DNA from: Onchidella celtica
Lineage: Eukaryota > Mollusca > Gastropoda > Systellommatophora > Onchidiidae
NCBI GenBank assembly: GCA_963931925.1
Contig: OZ007575.1
Coordinates: forward strand, 40,657,846 to 40,721,845
DNA length: 64,000 bases
Reading direction: 5' to 3'
The notes under the pieces are model-generated. The model did no database searches. It saw only the letters and a list, made by a program, of their open reading frames with translations, and had not been told where the DNA came from. Positions 24,601 to 34,900 of the stretch are shown piece by piece. The position numbers and the translations under genes were made by a program. Every line of letters starts with the position of its first letter. Within the stretch, counting starts at the first letter, position 1.

Positions 24601-25701
24601 CTATGAGCTCACCCCAACCATGAGAGACATCAACAAAAAGTTCTCTGTTCGGTACTACCTGAACTTGGTGTTGGTGGATGAAGAGGAGAGACGATACTTT
24701 AAACAGCAGGTCAGTCATACATTCACACAAGGTCATTCACGGTGTATTTGGGTACACATTCTTTATTTATGTTTCTTATTCAATTCAGAGTTTTTAAGTT
24801 TAACAGAATTAAGTGCATTCATATAATTTTATCAAAAATTGTTTTGTACACAAGTATAAAGGTTATTAAATCAAGTTGGAGATCTTAGCCTCTCTCAGAA
24901 AGGACAGGATGCGTTGCAGGTCCACATCAGAAAATAATTCTTTCGTGGATCCGCAGGCATAGTACCTTCTTCGGATATGCATGAAATTTACAAATTCACT
25001 TAAAATATGTTTTATTGATAGTTGCCAATTGCATGTCACACATTCGGGGGGATGTCCCCCCCCCCCCCCCCCCCCCCCCTCAGTAAAAAACTGTAAGGTT
25101 GGTATGACCCAGACAGAGTCTACTAAGGACAATTTCATCTCTCTGATTTTGTTGAGAGGCATGAGTCCTCTGGGTTGTATGCAATCCCACATTAGCCCAA
25201 CCTGTTCAGGACCTGATCATTTTGGTCTTGGAGTCATTCTTTATGATTTAGATGATGACAAGGCTAATAGAGTTTCAGCGTCATCCTGTTTCAGTTATTA
25301 CCATTAAATTTTGATCAAATTTCCCAGTTGTTGAGTTGCTAATAGGTAGCGTTTAACATTGATGAAATATTTGAACTTCAGTATGAATTTTATAAATCCT
25401 TTTTATTTCATGATTGGAATGAAAATTTAACTGTAGGCCTACTGTTTATAACTTGCAGGAAATCACCATCTTCAGAAGAGCAGACAAGATCCGGAAGAAC
25501 TACCAGGCTGCCCTGTCTCACCACAACCCGTCATTACTTTCAGACTGTAGTGGGACCAGTAAGTACAATACCCAGCAGCAGCAGCAACAACAGCAGAAGG
25601 AGAAAGAGGAGGAGGATGGTGACAAGGAAGAAGAAGAAGAAGAAGAAGAGGAGGAGGAGGCGGCGGAAGAGGATAATGAGAAAGTGGATGGGGAAAAATG
25701 A
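15541..25701 (+). CDS. VPS26: VPS26, retromer subunit (first, ATG-bearing exon not located)
   Basis: VPS26 is the arrestin-like subunit of the retromer (with VPS35 and VPS29), which recycles membrane cargo from endosomes to the Golgi and cell surface. Exons: 15541-15684, 17654-17729, 18358-18514, 19280-19444, one of 19796-19902 or 21824-21930, 23788-23856, 24567-24709, 25459-25701; all phases agree. With one initiator Met this gives 368 aa, against roughly 330 in vertebrates. Hallmarks: [115 protein letters not shown]. The YELTPTMRDINKKFS wording resembles vertebrate VPS26B more than VPS26A. Unusual: the duplicated sixth exon and a long Gln/Glu-rich C-terminus. Introns hold a SINE (sense) and two antisense LINE fragments. 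Confidence 0.95.
16260..16750 (-). mobile_element. Non-LTR retrotransposon 3' fragment (reverse transcriptase C-terminus, RTE/CR1-like)
   Basis: One intact minus-strand frame (16748-16287) reads NSNVKSVLLYGCETW, then INRCLRKLLKIRWTDKVSN, RRRWRWIGHTLRR and GKRSRGRPRGTWRR. This is the standard C-terminal block of molluscan endonuclease/reverse-transcriptase elements. The 3' end runs into an ATGATGATG tail. The 5' part is missing (5'-truncated insertion). Lies in VPS26 intron 2, antisense to the gene. Confidence 0.85.
17221..17255. repeat. TTTAC microsatellite
   Basis: About six imperfect TTTAC/TTTAT units in VPS26 intron 2. Confidence 0.8.
17654..17729 (+). CDS. VPS26: VPS26 exon 3
   Basis: Residues 50-75 (VNITLKKSGSKLEHQGIKIE, then FIGQI). 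Acceptor TTTTTCAG|GTG, donor ATAG|GTGAGT, leaving phase 1. Confidence 0.95.
18358..18514 (+). CDS. VPS26: VPS26 exon 4
   Basis: Residues 75-127 (ELYYDRGNHHEFTSLVKELA ... [15 protein letters not shown]). Acceptor TTTCTCACAG|AA, donor ACG|GTAAGA, leaving phase 2. Confidence 0.95.
18549..18985 (+). mobile_element. tRNA-like SINE, copy 1 (full length)
   Basis: Head resembles a tRNA gene with pol III promoter boxes: box A-like GTGGTCTAGAGGC and box B-like GAGTTCAAAACCC. Body includes AGTACCTAGTCTTCTCGGAT and GTGCACATCGCGCACGTTAA; tail includes CAAATTTCCCAAATGGGATT and ends AT-rich. A poly-G tract at about 18675-18689 breaks the ATTGG..TAGGATC stretch. In VPS26 intron 4, 35 bp after the exon 4 donor, in the sense orientation. 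Confidence 0.8.
19280..19444 (+). CDS. VPS26: VPS26 exon 5
   Basis: Residues 127-182 (YFLRVTIVKRISDTVKELDI ... [14 protein letters not shown]). Acceptor CTCATTAG|G, donor CCAA|GTGAGT, leaving phase 2. It can join either copy of the next exon in frame. Confidence 0.95.
19796..19902 (+). CDS. VPS26: VPS26 exon 6a, alternative (mutually exclusive) exon
   Basis: Encodes [20 protein letters not shown] followed by RYMELAIVRRETTGAG: residues 182-218 in an alternative version. It is 107 nt long, the same as exon 6b, with the same entry and exit phases (2 to 1), an acceptor (CTGCTGTTCAAG|AT) and a donor (GGCAG|GTAACC). It is intact and differs from 6b at about 31 of 107 bases; the ten differences in the first 62 bases are all synonymous, which points to selection on the protein. 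Using both copies would shift the frame, so they should be spliced one at a time. The AIV.RRETTG part resembles the usual invertebrate form (AI.KRETTG). Confidence 0.85.
20000..21823. other. VPS26 intron between the two exon 6 copies
   Basis: AT-rich, with no recognised element apart from a small duplication (GTTGTATACACCTT twice, near 20520). It may hold signals controlling the exon choice, but none can be named by eye. Confidence 0.45.
21824..21930 (+). CDS. VPS26: VPS26 exon 6b
   Basis: Encodes the same first 20 residues as 6a, then KHMELQVIKRETTGTG. Strong acceptor (TGTTTTGGTTTCCAG|AT) and donor (CACAG|GTACTT). The HMELQ.IK wording is close to vertebrate VPS26A here, although the rest of the protein is VPS26B-like. 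The stronger splice sites suggest this is the default copy. Confidence 0.93.
23788..23856 (+). CDS. VPS26: VPS26 exon 7
   Basis: Residues 218-241 ([20 protein letters not shown], then VR). Acceptor TATCTGCAG|GA, donor AGAG|GTAAGT, phase 1 to 1. Confidence 0.95.
24567..24709 (+). CDS. VPS26: VPS26 exon 8
   Basis: Residues 241-288 (ESIPIRLFLSGYELTPTMRD ... DEEERRYFKQQ). Acceptor GCACGCAG|GA, donor CAG|GTCAGT, leaving phase 0. This part of the family carries the loop that contacts VPS35. Confidence 0.95.
24866..25310 (-). mobile_element. Non-LTR retrotransposon fragment (RNase H-like C-terminus) split by a poly-C/G tract
   Basis: Minus-strand frame reads GLMPLNKIREMKLSLVDSVW, then PPECVTCNWQLSIKHILSEF, VNFMHIRRRYY and LQRILSFLREAKI. 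This is the CxxC...KHIL signature common at the ends of LINE RNase H domains, with a stop close after. A 24-base C tract (25056-25079) lies inside it and codes for a Gly run. In VPS26 intron 8, antisense to the gene. Confidence 0.8.
25459..25701 (+). CDS. VPS26: VPS26 exon 9, terminal, with Gln/Glu-rich tail
   Basis: Residues 289-368 and the TGA stop. It starts EITIFRRADKIRKNYQAAL, the family's last conserved helix, and then leaves the alignment: a run of eight Gln (CAG/CAA), an acidic Lys/Glu stretch and eleven consecutive Glu (GAA/GAG), ending EKVDGEK. Acceptor AACTTGCAG|GAA. The tail makes the protein about 35 residues longer than vertebrate forms and is built from triplet repeats, so its length may vary between individuals. 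Confidence 0.93.
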   Translation, partial: EITIFRRADKIRKNYQAALSHHNPSLLSDCSGTSKYNTQQQQQQQQKEKEEEDGDKEEEEEEEEEEEAAEEDNEKVDGEK

Positions 25702-26276
25702 TATCACCCAAGTTGAATGATGTGTCAAGTTTTGTTTCTTTGGATTGTTTGCAAGCTCAAGAGATTTCCTCATTGGCAATGAAACAGTGGCATTGGGTGT
25801 GACAAGGGTCATGCTCTGGTCATAATGTGAAACAAGTTTCTTCAGTTGGTCCCCATACCATGAGTTGCCATTTTTATACACAGTTCATGAGGAGGTGGAT
25901 GGATGGAATGATAGTAAAATTTTGCCTATAACTTATCATTATGTCTTAGGTTGAATCTTGATTGTGATTGTGATCAAAACCCAGCATATGTATGGATTCC
26001 ATTATCTTGATTCATTAAATCATTTTCTGTGTATCAGGTTCTGTTGAAAGTGTGGTATCAACATGTTGCAAAGTTGTTCTTGTGATTGTTGACGTATGTA
26101 GAACTAGAGGAAGGATTTACAGTAAGGCATGATATACATGATGGCCTATATCTATGCAGAGGAGGGTAGCCATAGATCCATCGAAAGGAAAAAGAACAAA
26201 AATTAACTTGACTCTGTTTGTGCATGTTAATACGTTTTAGGATCGAATATGAATATTTTCCGTTTTGACTTTGATA

Positions 26277-26282
26277 AATAAA
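26277..26282 (+). terminator. Proximal poly(A) signal candidate for VPS26
   Basis: AATAAA about 575 bp after the stop codon. It would give a short 3'UTR. Confidence 0.4.
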
Positions 26283-29200
26283 AGTTTTGTTGATTGCAGC
26301 AAAAGAATATTGGCAGGACTGATCATACAGAATGTCTTAAATGGTATCTTGTAAGAAAATGAACATTGGATGTGCTGAATTTGTCATTAGGTGGTGTTGT
26401 CACTTGTCTTCAAAATGGTAAACATTATTTAAGGGGTAGGACTAAGTTTTTGTTTAGTTTGCATGCTGTGTTCTGTTCTCATTTTGTTTTAAAAAATTAT
26501 GTTATTAAACAATGCCGTCTTCTTCAGTATCAGTCAGGATTATTATTATTTTTTGAATTTCTTGAAATATTTTTTTATTTCAAACATTAAGCTGAGTAGC
26601 AGAAAGTTGTGGCTGAAAAGTGACCTGAGCTTAAAATGCCTTGCCTTCATCATGTATTACCATTGCACTTGTAAGTTTGTGGTAAAATGCCATAGAATCA
26701 CACTGCTGGTGTTTAGATGTTGAAAGAAGTAACATTTGTTGTTTTTGTTTTTTTTAAACAAAGAAATGTATTACAGATCATTTTGATTTGTTATCCGTTA
26801 TCAGCTGTGGACGGGGGGGTGATCTCTTAAACTTTGACCTGTGAACTTGCACTACATGGTTAGATATTTTATTCAGGTACTTACTCAGTCTTTAATATAG
26901 ATTTAATTTTCATGAAAGTAATTGTCTCTGATATTTAAGAGCTTAATTTCTTCCAGTTCTTGTGAAAGGTAATCATTTGCATACATTTGCCCACATGAAG
27001 TCTGCAGCTTAACTGTACATCAGAGTGACAGGATGCAGCACACTCATTAAAAAAAAATTTGTGTGTGTATAGTGAAGTCTGGTCACTTTCAATAATACCT
27101 GTATTACGTAGTTTTGTGGATGTCATGTAGACTTTGCCAAGGGGATTACCCAGCTGTAATGGGAGAGCACAACTAGTCAGTGTGGTGTTCGTGGTCACGT
27201 AGGAAACTGGATTCCAGTCAGAATGGCTGTCATTTACAATATGTCCAGCTTTTTTACAAAACAATATACTAATGTTGACTTCTTATTTGAGTATTATGGG
27301 GCTGCAAACATAGTTAAATAACTCCAGAATAATGGACACAAAAGCAAAATGGATAAGTATCTTGGGTTCATTTCCGTTTTGCATTAGTGGGATTTAGGCT
27401 GCGTACTGAAACCCGTTCAGTCTCTTAAAGGTGCTGTATATTTGCAAATGCTGGTATTTAATATGACCTCCTGTCTAATGGCTTATGGCATTCTGTAAAT
27501 CCTTCATTAGCATAGATTTGATATGGTGGAAAAATGTTAGATAACTATAAGTTTGTGGTCATATGGTTTCAGTCGACTTTTTTTTCTTTCAGTAAATGTT
27601 TTGCTTTCTGTTTGGAAAATCATTGTCAGTTTACAGGTTAAAATATTTGTCTAGCTTGTGTTAAAATCTAAGTTGGCTGAATGTCCTTGTCAGACTTTGC
27701 ATCTTCAAACTAGATCACCGGCACTTTTGTGATTGTTTTTGTGATTTTGAACTGTTTAGGGTGATTGATTTCTGCATTCAGTTTTTAATACCATGCTTAT
27801 TTCAACGTTGAGGTTAACCCCACCGTTGCTTTTTAATTGAAAGGATATGTTTTTCCATATGTAAATAGTGCTGAAATGTTTTATTGTAAAGGACTTTTTT
27901 TTTTTTTTTTTATTGCGTCACAGGATATATGATTATTATTGAAGGGTCGAAAATCACGTTTATGATACACTCCCAGCCCAAATCTGTAGCATATGAAAAG
28001 AATGAAGATGAAGAAAAGTGGCATGAGAAGACTTTAAATTGAATGTAAATCATGGGGTTTGAGTGAGTGCTTTCCTGAATGTGTTCCTTTCGCATTATAT
28101 TTGTTGTAATTTCCTTATTCTCAGATTTATGAATATAATTTATGATTTTTAATTTGAATCAGGATGTGCGAGCTTGTGAAATGCTGACTTATGCAGTGTG
28201 CAGCAAGGTAGCTAACTTTGTGATATATGAGACAATGCACACTTTGAATTTTGAATGTCGGCAAATCATGGCATAGACTGAATTTATCCCATTAGTTGTC
28301 ATTGGACACAGAATCAACACTGACAAGAAAGATGTGAATCTGTGGATGTCACAAATGTTTTTTTTTCTCGTAGATTCATTCATTATGAAATATAACAATA
28401 GGCTGACACGCAAACGGCACAGATATAAAATGGATAAGACTGAGGTTTGGAACTTAATTTCCATTAGTTTCATCAGTGTATGAAATATACCAATGTTTCC
28501 AAGAAGCCTCACCAAATTAGATCATTGATTTAATTTCATTTGACACCACAGAAAGCCACCAGCTGATAGTGACTTGTAAAGAATTAAGTATAGACTAAGT
28601 GCAGGTATTTTCCATCAGTTAGAGCATGTGGTCTTTTTACCACAATTTTGTCCATTTGACCTATATTTTTTTGCTCACACTAATACTCACTGTTTATGTT
28701 TGATGTCAAGTCAGTTTTGTGGGTTGGAGATCAAAATAATGTGACTTATCATACTGATGAAGAGTCACTTTGCTCTTGCTTTGCTTAGGTACACAGGATT
28801 TTGTCCATTGATCAGTGGATTTGGATATTTGCATGCCTGAACCTGGGTTAGACAATGGGAAGCCGATGTGATTGTTCAAAATTTTTTCCATTCCATCTAT
28901 CAGATGTTCATGTTTTGCTGTATATGTACATAAAATGGTATGAGTACATGTGTTTGTGTGATTCAGGTGAATAAATTGAGCAAGGAGGAGGAACGAATTC
29001 CACCTCCATTTAATATGATAAATGTATTGTAAGTTGAGTCACTCATTGTCATTTGAGTTTGTAAGTGATGAGAGGAGTGAATCTGTTGCCTTTCTGGAAA
29101 GTGTTATCATTTCCGCATCCCATAAGTATTAGAGGTTCGCCAGTGGAGAAATTTCACTGAGACCAAGGGAAGAAAAATTGATTCTTAAAAGATTAACAAC

Positions 29201-30940
29201 AACAACCAGGAAGTGTTTAGTACATGCAGGATCGCAGGACTCAGAAGCTAGCAGTGTTGTCATATTGATTTCTAGATTCCAGGATCATTTGTTGTAAATA
29301 TGATAGTGAGATTGCCCTGTCCAGTATTCGGCGGTGAAAAATATGTAGCAGTGAAGAGGTTAGTCTAATAATTTTCTTAACTGAAAAATGAGCCACTGGT
29401 GGACATGCTTGGTGGTATAGTTCTTGGCCATTCATCTTTGGGATGGGAAATGACAACCTTTTAATGTAAATTCAGAGAGATTGAACTTTGAAGAAATGTC
29501 ATATGTGTTCTCTGTTCATGAAACTTGCCTTGTTTCATCATTTTTCCTTCTGTGTGGTATGAACTGAACCCTGCATGGCCATTCTGTAACCACCAATGGA
29601 GAAAGTAATGACTTAGATGTTTTATTCTTATTTTGTTTTTTTCTTTTTGTTGAGGGGGTGACCAGAAGGCTACTGTTTTTTCCAATTACTGACCAACAGT
29701 ATACAATGAGTGTGGGGTCAAGTCAAAGTTTATTCATATATTTTTGTTTTGTTTTGATCTATATCAAGAGTTTTTTGTTGCCAAGCTTTTCAGAATAATA
29801 CAGATGGCATGGAAGAAAATTTGTCTTGTGTTCCTCCCATAGACTAGGGTGCTGTTTGTTTGGGGACTCATATTTCTGTTTATAGTATCTGGTTTTGTTC
29901 ATGTTGCTTTTTGAGGCAGGGGTGGTGCTTTGTTTCATTTTTTGTTTTCTGTGTCATCTTCAAATGCTATGTTTAGTTACTTAGGAATCATGTACAAAAC
30001 TCCCTGGATTTTTCACCCATTATAATACCCCACATTTACCCAGTTCCCTCTACTTGTTAGCTCATCAACCCCTATGATTTGTCTTTGTTGCTGTCATTAT
30101 TGTGTAACAAGGATTGAATGCATTGTACTGAGGGTTCAAACACAGTCATCACCATTTCATGATTTCCTCAAGAACTAGAAATACCTTGTTGCTCAGAGTT
30201 AGAATGACACTGCCAATGATGGCACTTCTTGGTTTCCTTCAAACACCAGCTACAGTGTCTTTATTTACAAAGCAGGGGCATGTTTCTTATTATGGAACAA
30301 AGAGACTGATATTGAGTGGTTGGCCTGTGTTTGAAGACCTGCAAACAAGTCAGTTTTATCACATCCTGAGTCATTCTTTAACATGAGACCACTCTTCCTT
30401 GTTTTCCCTCTCTGTTTGTAGCGGTTTAATGTACATCACTGTAGTTTCGATTGACTCCATGAAAATGAAATGGCTTTAGCCTCTTTTCATCTTGTCTTTG
30501 AAAGTGTGAAGAAAAAGCTTTACACCGAAATTGAAAATACTGGATTTCAATTATTTTCCTGCATATTTTCAGTTGTCAGGGGAGAATACAGTAAAAAATA
30601 TATGAAATGAACTAATTCCGAGACCATGTGTGTTTCTTTATCCCAAAATGACAGTCATGAACTTAACTGATAACTATCTAGGGGCTTAAAAGAACAGCAA
30701 CAAATCTGTTGATTTCAAAAAGCAACAACAACAAAAATACTCTAACCTGCTGTCTTGTGATCCCGAGGAGCTGACCCATGTTGTATAAAGTCATGTTGTA
30801 TGTGACAGATTAGCAAGGAAACACTGTGAGTGGGTGCTGATGATGATTATGCTGAAGGTGAATGAAATGTGCAGCCCCTTCCCTTTTGTCTTATGTTCAC
30901 TCATATGAACACACAGAAGTATGTATGAACTGTTCTGTGC
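26283..30940. other. Possible long VPS26 3'UTR or intergenic sequence
   Basis: T-rich on the plus strand, free of recognised mobile elements and of coding similarity. That is unlike the surrounding sequence and fits a long 3'UTR reaching the AATAAA at 30941. Confidence 0.35.
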
Positions 30941-30946
30941 AATAAA
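30941..30946 (+). terminator. Distal poly(A) signal candidate for VPS26
   Basis: AATAAA followed within 30 bp by a T-rich downstream stretch (TTTTTTGGCAAG then T10), a better poly(A) context than the proximal one. Confidence 0.35.
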
Positions 30947-31155
30947 GTTATAAATTGATTTTTTGGCAAGTTTTTTTTTTCTATTCTTGGTATTAATTGC
31001 TGTGAATGAGTGTTTTGTGATTCATTCTCGATTCACAAATAGCTGGAATGCTTGGAGTTTTTCAAGATGGACTGATTCCATTTTGTAGATCACAGACGGT
31101 TTTATTTTATGAAAGAAAAAAAAAGGAAAATTTGAAATTCCTCTAGTATCTAATG

Positions 31156-31942
31156 TTAACCCTCACCCTGCGCGGGGCGCCGGCAATAGTCGGTATTGGC
31201 TTGCAAGCGCTCACGCCGCACAGGCGGCAAAAGTCGCCCACGTCAAGCTGACTGCGCCACGCGCAAGGCCTATTTTCAGGCGTCGGGTCACTGACCTTTT
31301 TGAGACGTAACCACCGTCTTATTGTTCACTGTATCTCTTCTAAATCAAACGCATTGTGACATGGACATGTTAACCAGTGAACCACTGGTCGGAATCACAA
31401 AGACTAAGCTTTCAAAGGCTCTCCCTACACTTTCAAAAGATGTAACATCGACATGCGAACTGTTGCTCAACAAATTTGCAATATTATCTCATTTTCTCAC
31501 AAGCTGACCACCATCTGGAGTTGTCTGTATCTAAGAACCAATCAGAAACAAGGTCTGAAATAATCTTTGCCCCAAATGCCCACATTGGTTTATTAGTATG
31601 TGTCAATCAGGATGAAACCATTTGTGTAGGGCTTGGGAGGGCGTGGCTAGTTACCGTGCTTCGTTCTCACGAAAACTACAGCTGTCAGTTTGGAATCATA
31701 AGTCAGATCATTGGTTGGGTTAGAGACTGACAGACTAAGGTTTTGCTGGTTAATTCATTATCAAGCCTGATAAGGCATAGCAGCGAATGTTTTCATACCG
31801 ATCAATAAAAACAGAACCACGTAGACAGCGTATGTGGTCATCGTCTAGCGGCACGGGTCAGTGACCCCAGATAAGATTCTCTGTGAGTAAGGTCACTGAC
31901 GGGGCAGCAGGCTTTACGGGTAGCGCGCGGGGTATGGGTTAA
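31156..31942 (+). mobile_element. TTAA-flanked MITE (piggyBac-type), copy 3, best preserved
   Basis: 787 bp from TTAA-CCCTCACCCTGCGCGG to CGCGCGGGGTATGGG-TTAA. The ends are imperfect inverted repeats starting CCC, as in piggyBac-type elements, and TTAA is the expected duplicated target. The inside has mirrored GTCACTGACC motifs near each end and no open frame. It matches 11526-12316 (inverted) and 12960-13696 (direct). Confidence 0.8.
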
Positions 31943-34900
31943 TGTATAGTCAAAAATCTTGAATCTTTGTCTTGACCTACAGGGAATATTGCACTGTGCT
32001 TTTTCAACTTGTGTTTCTGAGATAAGAGTCAGGTGTGGACAAAACATTATGGTAGTTTAGGGAGTGTAGATTGAATCTGACTTAACTGAAACATAATTTT
32101 GAGAAGGTTGGCTGGTAATGCGAAAGATGCAAGAACAGCTGTGAATATAGAGGTATGTCAGTTTTAACAACCAAATGATATTTGAGAATAACACTAAGAT
32201 TTCCCAACACTGTTTCTTGTAACAACAGGAACTCACATACGAAATGAAACAAAACATGAAATTAAAACCAAATGTATATATATACCCATTTTTAATATGC
32301 ACTACCCCCCATTTCATCAATTTTGGTGATAAAAACAAAATGTATGTATGTCGATAACAATTTCAGTGAATTATGAAGCATGGACAGATCATGCAAAACT
32401 TGAGTGCCAAAACAAAAACAAACGAAAAAATATTTTTAAAAAGCCTAACAGTAACATTAACATTAAAGTAAACACATGTATGTATTACATATATAACCAA
32501 AATAAATTTCTTTTCTCTCACTGGATAAAAATACAAGTTTCCTCTCATTACACTGACATGGTGAAAAAAATCGGCAAGAAGAAACCGAACTGTGTGCACC
32601 TGAGAGAAGAGACTTTGTGGAACATTGCATGAAATCGTTTGAATGCACAGATGCCTTCGTCAAAATATTATAATGTGTGTCCCAATCTTCTCAAGTAATT
32701 GACCCTAATTTTGTCTCTCTTCCATTTTCTGTTTTCATGAGTGTTTAAAACATTTGAGAAGCAAAGTTGGTAACCTGATGTTTCATGAATGTCAACAGCC
32801 TAAGTACTGACTGTGTAGTTGAGGTAAGGATTACATCTTCAGCTTCCTGAATTTTGCTGAAAACTCCTCTTAAGTACATGTACTAGGAAGCTTGTAAGTT
32901 TTAATTAATAAAGGCATTGTTCATCAAAGTAATTTACAATATTAATGGCGCATCAACTTAGGCACTGCAGGACATAATAGAAATTTTTTTGGTAGGTCAC
33001 TAAAAGGAGAATACTTGCATACAATTATGATAACCCCCTGATAAGTGCATGATTTTAACTGAATACAAATAACATTCAGATATAAATATTGGAAAACATT
33101 TTAATACAGGAATACTAGCCAAGGCATATATAGATGACAACTGTAGCACATGTACATCTATTTGCCCCTTCGTCATGAAACCGACGAAGTTGAGTCAGGG
33201 AAAAAAAATACATATAATCTGAATTTTTCTTTCCTTGTAACAACTCTGTAAAACCTGTACTTGCACCAGTCTAGTGTCTCCTCACTGCCTGGTCTAGTCT
33301 TTTCATTTCAAAATTTTGATATAAATTTCAGTCTGATCTCTGATGGACTGAATGTTACACAATTTTGTAGTTTGCAAATCATTTATAAATGTTTTTATGA
33401 GAAAAATATGATACCAAGCATCCATAAGCGCACTTTCTAAATTAAAGTTTCTTTCATGATATTTTGCGTACTTATTTCAGCCACATTTTTGCTGCCTGTA
33501 AATTTGGAATGTATGCACACAACTTGTGCTGAAATGTGAACATTTGTAATAGAGTTAGTGTCCCTAGAAATTTACAATGATCCACTTTGGCTGTCTAAAT
33601 GCCTTTGTAATGAACTCATTTGGGAAACATACTGAAAATTTGTCAAACCAACCCAGCAAAAGTAAAATCAGTTGAAATTTGAAATTTCCTCAAATGCTGA
33701 GTTATATTATATTCGATAATATTGCTGTCCACAGTTATCTGCAGGTCTAGTTCACAAAATAGTTTTTAAGTGTCAAGGTGATTTGAAAAAGAAAAAAAAA
33801 GACAGGCCTCGAAAGATCTGGGATAACTTTGTAGACCATGTGTCACTTCATCCCCTTAGAATGTCATGATTTTAACTCCCTTCCTTTGACTTTTGAGAGA
33901 TTGATGATTGAAGTTTGATGTTCTTACAGCTTTTGGGGATACAACCTTTTTTCTGTTTTACTAATGCATGTACTTACAAATGACACACCGAATCCGTTTG
34001 ATACTTTGACATACAATTGAAAAATCTTGTAGAAGTAGTGTGTAGTATGTAACTCAATTCAGCCAAAGAATGCAGACAGAACCTTGACAATTTAAGGGGG
34101 TAAGTTGTTCGGCCTCCCCCAGAAACATTACACATAAAAGTTGTATTACACCAGCATTTAGTCACACACAGGCCTGCTGGTGGCACAATGAGAGGATATG
34201 ACACCAACAAAAAATGTGGTCTTGGAGTCTTCTGTGTCAAGCAGGAATGATTTTCCTGGGTTTTTCCCTCAGCCAGCATCACCACCACCCAATGTGCTTG
34301 GAAAGTAAATTTATATCAATCTTAACACTTAAACAGCAATGCACTATCAGTCTTTGCTTAAATATACCATGAGAAGAGACTTTGTGTTTCATGTTTCCAG
34401 GTCTTTGCGGTCATGATGACCCTACCATATAATGGACATAAAATAATGGTCCCTCTGATATTGCTTTCTTTGGGGACTTTAAAAAATACAGCCTCACATT
34501 TTGTAGATCTGACCAATAACCATAAAATATAACCAACAAAATCAGTAGCGCTCGTGAACATACTCAGAATCTTATAAATTTGAGGTTAAATTTTAATTCT
34601 TGTATTTGCACAAAGAATGTAACAAGTTAGTCTTCATTGATTTATTAACATGCTGAATAATACTTACGAGTTCATCAGCTGATTGCAATTTGTGCATGTA
34701 TACTGATGTGTCACATCACTTCACACAGGAGTGTAAATAACACCTAATCTTTCTGCTGGGAAAAACAGTCCCATCTCTGACACTTTCTAAGATCCCATAT
34801 GCATACATTTCACAGGACTGAACATGTCCGTGACAATTCTGTAATAATCATAGTCCAGTTTCCACCAATTCCATCTACTTTGTCAGTCTCAATCATTTCA

